The translations under genes were made by a program, and so were the position numbers. This document shows, in pieces, positions 48,867 to 56,600 of a DNA stretch of 64,000 nucleotides. The stretch is from Albimonas marina. GTDB lineage: Bacteria; Pseudomonadota; Alphaproteobacteria; Rhodobacterales; Rhodobacteraceae. The DNA lies in contig NZ_JARHUC010000010.1 in assembly GCF_029223255.1 (NCBI RefSeq), positions 1 through 64,000 on the forward strand. The letters are read 5' to 3'. Under the pieces are notes generated by a model. It had not been told where the DNA came from. It worked only from the letters and a program-made list of their open reading frames with translations, and did not search any database. Positions within the stretch are counted from its first letter, which is position 1. Each line of letters opens with the position of its first letter.

Positions 48867-49775
48867 ATGACCGAATGGATCCTCTCCGTCGAGGGCACGC
48901 CCTGGGCCGGGGACGTGGCGCTGGGGCTCGCGCTGCTCTCGGCCGTCGCCCACGCCTGCTTCGGGGCCCTGCAGAAATCCCGCTACGGCCCGTGGGAGAG
49001 CCGGGGCGCCATCGACCTCTTCGTCTTCATCCTCGCGCTCTTCGCCGCGCTCTTCGTCCTGCCCTGGCCGGAGCCCGAGATCTGGCCGATCCTGCTGGGC
49101 GTCTGGGTGATCCACACCGTCTACAAGTGCGTGCAGGCCATGGCCTACCAGCGCGGCGCCTACACGGTGGTCTACCCCGTCGCCCGCGGCACAGCGCCGA
49201 TCTGCACCGTCATCTTCGCCTCGCTGGCGCTGGGGGAGCATTTCGAGCCCGGCCAGTGGGCCGGCGTCGCCCTCCTCTCCGGGGGGATCATGGCGCTGTC
49301 GGGCCTGAACCTGCGCGGCCGCTCCCTGCAGTCCGAGACGATGCTGGCGGCCATCGGCCTCGCCCTCGTCACCGGGGTGCTGATCGCGCTCTACACCACC
49401 TACGACGCCTGGGGCATCCGGCAGTCGGCGGACCCGCTGACCTTCCTCGCCTGGTTCTTCGTGGCCGACGGCTGGACCTTCCCGATCCTCGCCGCCCGCC
49501 GCCGCGCGCGCATGGCGCCCGAGGCGCGCCTGCCCCTGCCGCCGCTGCTCGTGCGCGGCTTCATCGGGGCGCTTATCGCCTTCGTCTCCTTCGGCGCGGT
49601 GATGCTCGCCACCCGGCTCGACAAGGTCGGCGAGGCGGTGGCGATGCGCGAGACCTCGGTGATCTTCGCCGCCCTCATCGGCTGGGCGGTGCTGCGCGAG
49701 CCGGTGGGCCCCGCCCGCGCCGGCCTGATGGCGCTGATCGCCGCCGGCGCCGCCCTCGTGCAGATCGCCGCCTGA
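48867..49775 (+). CDS. EamA/DMT-family transporter
   Basis: A 302-residue protein with ten predicted membrane segments arranged as two five-helix repeats, the drug/metabolite transporter plan. Typical elements are PVARGTAPICTVIFASLALG in the first repeat and VAMRETSVIFAALIGWAVLR in the second, followed by GPARAGLMALIAAGAALVQI. The direction of transport and substrate (amino acids, metabolites, drugs) are not predictable. It lies downstream of ftsY, a frequent arrangement in Rhodobacterales. The short GGCGGGGCCTCCGG region precedes the ATG; no good Shine-Dalgarno spacing is seen. Confidence 0.9.
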   Translation: MTEWILSVEGTPWAGDVALGLALLSAVAHACFGALQKSRYGPWESRGAIDLFVFILALFAALFVLPWPEPEIWPILLGVWVIHTVYKCVQAMAYQRGAYTVVYPVARGTAPICTVIFASLALGEHFEPGQWAGVALLSGGIMALSGLNLRGRSLQSETMLAAIGLALVTGVLIALYTTYDAWGIRQSADPLTFLAWFFVADGWTFPILAARRRARMAPEARLPLPPLLVRGFIGALIAFVSFGAVMLATRLDKVGEAVAMRETSVIFAALIGWAVLREPVGPARAGLMALIAAGAALVQIAA

Positions 49776-49805
49776 GCCCACGCCGGCCGGCCGCCCCCGA
49801 ACGGC

Positions 49806-49836
49806 ATGCGGCCGGCGCCTGGGGCGCCGGCCGCAT
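49806..49836. terminator. Strong hairpin between convergent genes
   Basis: ATGCGGCCGGCGCC and its reverse complement form a 14-bp perfect stem with a 3-base loop, 31 bases after the EamA stop and 78 bases after the fasciclin stop. No T-run follows on either strand, so it may be a bidirectional GC-rich terminator typical of high-GC genomes. Two further stems follow (49845-49884 with 10 bp, 49884-49902 with 7 bp). Confidence 0.6.
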
Positions 49837-49844
49837 CCCCGCGC

Positions 49845-49902
49845 TCCGTCCGGTGGGATGGGTGCGAGCGAGAAACCGGACGGACGGACCGCGGGGGTCC
49901 GT
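49845..49902. terminator. Second and third hairpins between convergent genes
   Basis: TCCGTCCGGT (49845-49854) pairs with ACCGGACGGA (49875-49884), a 10-bp perfect stem with a 20-base loop. ACGGACC and GGTCCGT (49884-49902) pair as a 7-bp stem around a 5-base loop. They face the fasciclin gene, which reads toward them. Together with the first hairpin they form a compact barrier between the convergent genes. Confidence 0.5.
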
Positions 49903-49913
49903 GCGCGCGGCGA

Positions 49914-50492
49914 TCAGCCCCTGGGCAGCATCACCGCGTCGATCACGTGGATCACGCCGTTCGACTGCTCGACGTCGGCGATGGTGACCGAGGCGACGTC
50001 GCCCCGCTCGTCCTCCAGCATGATCTTGCCGTCGTTGTTCCAGGCCTTCAGCGTGCAGCCGCCCACGGTGGGCACCGGGTGCACGCCGCCGTCGTCCGCG
50101 ATCATCCCCTTGATCGCCGTCGACATCGCCTTGGCCGAGACCACGTGGCAGGCCAGAACCTTCTGCAGCGTCGCCTTGTTGGCGGGCTTCAGCAGCGTCT
50201 CGACCGTGCCCGCGGGCAGCGCCGCGAAGGCCGCGTCGGTGGGCGCGAAGACGGTGAACGGCCCCTCGCCCGAGAGCGTGTCGACCAGCCCCGCGGCCTT
50301 CACCGCGGCGACCAGCGTCTCATGGTCCTTCGAGTTGACGGCGTTCTCGACGATGGTCTTGGAGGCGTACATCGGCGCCCCCCCGACCATCGGGTTGTCC
50401 CCCGCCATGTCCGAGGCGGCGATCGCGGCCGCCCCCATCGAGGCGGCGGCGGCGAAGACGGCGAGGGCGGCGGCGCGGCGAATGTCGGTCAT
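49914..50492 (-). CDS. Secreted fasciclin-domain protein
   Basis: A 192-residue protein. The first 25 residues are a signal peptide (basic TDIRRAA, then hydrophobic [18 protein letters not shown]). The rest is one FAS1 domain: [20 protein letters not shown], the H1 box [39 protein letters not shown], and the H2 box [16 protein letters not shown]. Such proteins act in cell adhesion or surface matrix; the start has GGAGAGG 6 bases upstream. Three hairpins separate it from the convergent EamA gene. Confidence 0.92.
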   Translation of the reverse strand: MTDIRRAAALAVFAAAASMGAAAIAASDMAGDNPMVGGAPMYASKTIVENAVNSKDHETLVAAVKAAGLVDTLSGEGPFTVFAPTDAAFAALPAGTVETLLKPANKATLQKVLACHVVSAKAMSTAIKGMIADDGGVHPVPTVGGCTLKAWNNDGKIMLEDERGDVASVTIADVEQSNGVIHVIDAVMLPRG

Positions 50493-50605
50493 GGGAACCT
50501 CTCCTGCTGCGGGCCCCTGTTCCCGGGCCCGGTCATGGAGAGCTACGCGGCGGGACCGCGAAGGTTTCCCGCTCACGCACGCGTGATCCCCCCCTCACCC
50601 CCGCC

Positions 50606-53600
50606 TCAGGGCTGGACCGAGCCGGTCAGGAACTCCACCCCCGCCTTCTTGAGCTTGTCGGTCACGTCCTCGCGCCGGCGCCCGCCGGGGCGGGCGTTGG
50701 TGACGGCGAGGCGGATGTCGAAATGCGCCATCAGCCGCGCCAGCCGCGGCCCGTGACGCTCGAGGTCGAAGGTCTCGGGCGAGAACTGGTCGCGCACCGC
50801 CGCCGCCGCCTCCCGCAGGCGGCGGGGCACGTCGGCGATCACCGGGTCGACCTCGACCCCCGCCTCGGCCATCGCGCGCAGCTGCAGGTCGAGCGCGGCG
50901 GCGTCGTCCTCCATGTTGCCCGCCAGGTTGCGGGTCAGGGCGCCGACCGCGTCGATCTCGTCGCGCCCGTCGCTGCGCACCTGCCAGGCCTTGTCGTCGA
51001 CGTAGAGGATCTGCCCCGTCTCCCGGTTCACCCCCAGCAGATCCGAGCCGGGGGCGTTGGGCTCGTTGCGCGTCGCGTGGGGGCCGCGGTCGGGGTCGGG
51101 CTCCTGCGCCCATTTCAGCACCGCGAACTCGGCGTCGACGGGATGGGTGGGGCCCGAGATCTCGACGCCGAAGGTCTGGAAGGCGCTCTCCACCTCCGAC
51201 ACGCGCGGAAGCTGCGTGCGCCGCTGGTGGCCGCGGACATAGGCCATGAACCCCTCGGCGGTGACCGCGCGGGGCGCGGCGCCGGCCTCGAGCCCGCGGT
51301 TGTGGGCGCCGACCATGTCCCGGTAGGCGCCCCATTGCGCCAGCAGGTCCCACTCCCCGCCCCCGTCGCGCGGCAGGGTGGCGTAGGCGAAGCGGCGCAG
51401 CTGCTCGGCGTCTGGGTGGTCGAGGGCGCGCAACAGCTCCGCCTTGCCCTCCACCTCCAGCGCCGGATCCGCCACCCGGTCCCGCGCCGTCGCCAGCACC
51501 GGCGCCTCGGCCGCCGCCATCTCGTCGCGCCGATGCCGGCCGTAGCCGTAGCGCCGGGTCGCCCCGTCGAGCTGCGCGGCGGGGTTGTCGTAGAGCCGCG
51601 CGTCGGCGGCGAGCATCGCCGCCGCCTCGTCCGCGCCCATCCCGTGCTCGGCCCAGCGGGCCAGCCGCTCCTCCGCCTCGCGGCGGATCTCGGCGTCGGG
51701 GGCCTCGGGGGCGTCGTCGCGCCCGCGGTCGACCAGCACCTCGCGCAGCGCGTCCATCTCGTCCTGCGAGAGGCGCGCGCCCAGCGGCTCGGCCAGCGCC
51801 TGCGCCAGCCGCCCGCGCGCCAGCAGGCGGCCGTCGAGCGTCTCGGCCAGCAGCATCCGGCGCATGTGCGGGCCGCCGACCAGCAGCAGCTCGTCCAGGC
51901 GCCGCGCGGCGGGGGCGCCCATGCGCGTCTCGATCATCTCGCGCACCCGGGCGACGGCGGCGTCGCCCGCCGCGCGCGTCTCGGGCCCCTGCCGGGCGGC
52001 CTCCGGCGGCGGAGGCCCCGCGGGCCTGTCATCGCTTGACCAATCGATGTCCGCCAGCGCCCGGTCGACGGGGGAGAGGGCGGCGCGCTCCGCCTCCCGC
52101 GCGGCGGTGTCGGCCAGCGCCTGCTCGATCAGCGGCGGCAGCGCCTCCTCGGCCGCGGCGGCGGCGCGGCGGGCGGCGGCGGCCTGCTGCGCCTCGGTCT
52201 CCGCCAGCGCGGCGCGGATGCCGGGGGGCAGCGCCTCGGTCTCGGCCAGCGCCTCGCGGATCGCGGGGGGGAGGTCGGCGTCCGCCGCGCCGGGAGGCCG
52301 CCCGCCGCCGCCCTGGCCCTCGGGCGTGCGGGGCGCGTCGGGATGCAGGGGCGCGTCGCGCACGTCCGCGTGGACGCCCACGCCCATCGCCCGCTCCATC
52401 CGCCGGGCCGCGCGGGGGCTGCGGATCATCACCTGCTCGCCGGTCCCGGTGCCCGCGGTGCCCAGCCCGCCGAGGTCCCCCACCACCACGTCGGGGTCCA
52501 GCCCATGGTGGCGCAGGAACGCCTCGAAGGCCGAGGCGCGGTCCCCCTTGGTGGTCAGGTGCACGTAATGCGAGGGATAGCCCCCCGGATCGGCGATCAC
52601 CGCATCGACCTGCGCGCGCGTCATCGCCGCCCCGCGCGGCAGCAGCGGCTGGCCGAGGAACTCCACCCACAGCTCCCGGTGGGCGCCGCCCGGGCGCACG
52701 TCGACGACCGAGCCCAGCTCCGACAGCGGCAGGGTCCCGCGCATCACCTCGCCCTCGACGGAATGCAGGGGGTCGGCGGCGTCGCGCCCCTCCGCCGCCG
52801 CCCGCGCCCGCCCGTTGGCCGAGGTGCGATCCGCGTAGGCCTGCCCGTCCGCCTCGGTGCGCGCCATGTAGAAGCCGGCGCCGAAGTCCTGCTCCCGCGC
52901 GCCGCCGGCCTGCAGGTCGATCCCCTCCCGCCGGATGGTCTCTCCGTGGCCCGTGTGGGTGCCGTGCAGCAGGGTCTGCGCGGGGCCCTCGTCGAAGGCG
53001 GTGGGCATGGCCTGCCCGGTCTCGGCCATGAACCAGCGGGCGTAGGCGTCGAGGCTGTCGAAGTCCTGCGAGCGCGAGGCGCCGGTGCGGGGATCGTGGA
53101 ACTCCACCCGGAAGCGGGCCTCGGCGGCGTCGGGGTCGTAGGAGAAGCGGGTCGAAGGCTCCATCTCCCCGCCCACGTGGATCTCCGAGACGCGCCGGCC
53201 GCCCCCCGCCGCCCGGCTCTCCCCCATCAGGACCGAGAAGTCGCCCCCCGCGCCCGAGGGCAGGCGGTGCGCGCCCAGCCGCCCGTCCGTGGGATCCACG
53301 CCGGGCTGGTGGTGCGCCTCCAGCTCCCAGCGCCCGGCGTCGGAGTCGAGCAGCTCCTTCCAGCGCTGCGAATGCCCCTCGGCCGCGGGGCCGGCGAGCC
53401 CTTCGCCTTGCGTGCCGACCGAGACGACCCGCTCCTCCCCCTGAACGACGATGTATTCGCCCGTCTCGGCGTTGCGGTAGATCGCGGCCTCCCGCGCGGG
53501 GTCGTCGCCGATGGAGTTGCGGTACATCAGCATGTGGTCGTCGCGGCTGGTCGGGTCCGAGGACTGCATGACCGTCGCCTCGGGCATCGGGTCGACGTCC

Positions 53601-56600
53601 GGCAGGGGCCGCGGCGGGCCGCCCATCGCCTCGGGCAGCGGCGGGGGCGTGGCGCGGCCCCGCGCGGGCCCCTCGCCGCCCGGCAGGCGCGGGGCGGCCG
53701 GCGCCTCGGTCTCCGGGCCCGGGCGCGGGACGGGGGCCTCGGCCTGCGGGCGGGGCGGCGCGGCGGCGTCGGGGTCCGGGCCGGGTATGCGGGTGGGGGC
53801 GACCTGCTCGGGCGTCAGGCCCAGCTCGAGGCCGACGCTGACCGCGTCCAGCGTCTCGGCGAGGTCCCTTGCCTCCGACGCGTTGGGCGCGCGCGCCGCC
53901 TCCGCCGGGGGCCGGTCGGCCGCCTCGGGCGCGCCGGGCGCGGGGCGCCGGGCGGGCGCCTCCTGCGGTCCCTCGGCGGGACGCGGCGCGGGGCCCGCGG
54001 CCTCCTCCGGCGGCCGGGCGCGGGCGCCCTCGGGGCCCGAGGGCGAAGGCACGCGGCGGGGGACGATCCGCCGGCCCTGCATCGAACGCGAAAGGCCGCT
54101 CGCATCCCCGAAGGCCTCGCCGTGCGCCTCCCCCCAGCTTTGCACCGCGTTCTGCGCGCCGGCCCGGATCACCGAGGTCACCGCGTCGTGGAACGAGCCG
54201 ACGTCGCGCCCCCGCGAATGGTCGTAGGCCATGTCGAAGGCCGCCGAGCCGGAGCCCGAGACGCCCGAGCCCAGCCCCTTGATCATCGCCTGCGCGCCCA
54301 GCCCGAAGCGCTCGGGCCCCGCGCCCGGCCCGCCGGTCCCCGACAGCCGCGACCCCGCCGCCCGGCTGAACGGGCGCATCGCCCCCGCCGCCAGCCCGCC
54401 CGACAGGAAGCCGCGCAGCATCGAGTGGCCGAACTCCTCGCCCCAGCGCCCCTCCTCCCAGGCGCGGTCGTCGAGGAGCGCGTTCCCCCCCGAGCCCATC
54501 GCGCCCGATATCCCGCCGATCAGCATCTCGTCCGCCAGCCCCAGCGAGCCTGCGAAGCGCCCGCCCTGGGAGGTGACGAAGCGCTCCAGCGCCTTCTCGC
54601 CCACCGACAGGCGGCCCGACAGCGCCTTCACCGCCGTGCCGCCCCCGCGCATCCCCGCGCCCACCGCCGCGCCCACGCCCGCGGTCGCGGCCTGCACCAC
54701 GGTCATCGCGAAGTCCTGGGCCATCTCCTCGTGCCCGTAGCGGTTGCCCTTGATCGCGGCGTTGACCCCCATCGCGGCCACGCCCGCGCCCATGGTCACC
54801 AGCACCGGCAGCCAGATCGAGGCCGCCGCCCCCCCGGTCAGCGCCGAGGTCACCACCGCCGCCGTCACCACGATCGCCGTCGAGATCACGTTGGCCACGC
54901 TGTCGACGGCCTGGTTGTAGCCCTCCGCCGCCCCCCGCGCCGCGATCATCTGCTGGGCGAGCGCGGTGGCGTCCGTCCCCGGCGGCGGCCGGAAGCCGCC
55001 CGTCTCGTCGAAATTGCCCAGCGTCAGCGTCTCGCCGTCCGGGCCGCGCACCCGCAGGCGGCCGTGGCTGTCGAAGTCCCCCTCCTCGACCCCCGCCGCA
55101 TCCAGCAGGCCGGTGTAGGCCTCGCCCAGCCGTTCGTACTGCTCCCCCGCCACGCCCGGGCCGAAGAGCGAGCTGTCGGCGCTCTCCTGCTGCTGGCGGG
55201 CGGTCAGGGCCGCGACCTCCATGCGCTCCCGGTCGTTGCGGGGCACGCCGAGGGTCAGCACCTCCAGCTCGTTGGCGGCATCGCCCGAGGTCTCGGAGTC
55301 CCAGAAGTTCCCCTCGTCGAACAGCCCGATGCGCTCGTAGAGCGGCGGGCCCCCGGGGTGGGCGGCGTTGTAGGCTTCGGTCGCCGCGTCCACCTGCTCG
55401 CGCGACATCGAGCGGAACTGGGCCTTCAGCACCTCGTCCCGGGTGCCGGCGCCGTCCATGGCGTAGTTGAAGGCCGCGACCGCCACGGCGGGGTCGTGCA
55501 GCTCCCCCGTCGCCATGGCGCGCAGGTATTCGCCGCGGGCGGGGTCGTCGGTTCCGCGCGCGAGGCTCTCGCCCAGCTCGGCCCGGATCTCCTGCGGGTC
55601 GCGGTCCGGCGCGTCGGGGCCGTTCCGGTAGAGGTTCAGCAGCCGGAAGGTGTAGTCGCGCCGGGCGCGGGCCTCCTCGGCCTTGCGCCCGGCCGCGGCC
55701 ACCGCCTCGGGGTCGAGCGGGTTGGCGAGGCCCGCGTTCAGCTCCGGATCGTCCAGCGCCTGGCGCACCCGCTCGTCCTTGGCGCCGCCGGCGCGGGTGT
55801 CCTCGACCAGCAGGGTCGCGGCGCGGACCTCCGGCGCGTCGGCGGGATATTCGGCGAGGTTGCGGATCAGCAGCCGCTGCTCGTCGCGCACCCGGTCCAC
55901 GCGCCGCTCGTAATGGCCGCCGCCATGGGGGCCGCCGGTATCCTCGTAGTAGACGACGTCGCGCGTGGCGTAGGCGATCAGCGCCTCGCGCCCGGTCAGC
56001 GCATTGCCGTCGGCGTCGCGCTGGGTGGGGGCGGCGTTGCCGGCCGCGGTCAGGATCTCCTGCCAGGCGGCGTCGCGGCGGGCCTCGCGCTCCTGGGCCG
56101 TGTCGAACTCCCCCGCCCCTGCGAGCGCCGAGGCGCCGGCGCTCCCCTGCACCTGGCGCATCAGGTCGACCGCGGCATCCGCCCGCCGGTCGCCCCGTCG
56201 GCTCGACTGGTCGGCCATTCGGTCCTGCATCCGCAGCCCTTCGGCCGCGTTCACGTCGCCCTCGATCAGCAGATCGAAGACGGCGCGGTCCTCGTCGTTG
56301 AGATCCTCCGCCACCTCCGACAGCAGGCCCGAGGCCTCGGCGCTCTCGTTGAAGGCGGCCATCTGGGCGGGGGTGAGGGACTTCATCACCTCGTCCACCC
56401 GGTCGGAGTCGTTCCACAGCACCACCGCCGCATCCAGCTCGTGCCGCGCGGCGTCGAGCGGGCGGCCGTCGAGCCAGGCCATGGCGGCGCGGATGTTGGC
56501 GCGGATGGTGCGCCCGGTGTGCAGGCCGTTCCACATCTCCCGCCGGATGCGGGCGCGCAGGTCGCCGGAATACTGCTCCTCCACCGCCGCGCCGCGCCTG

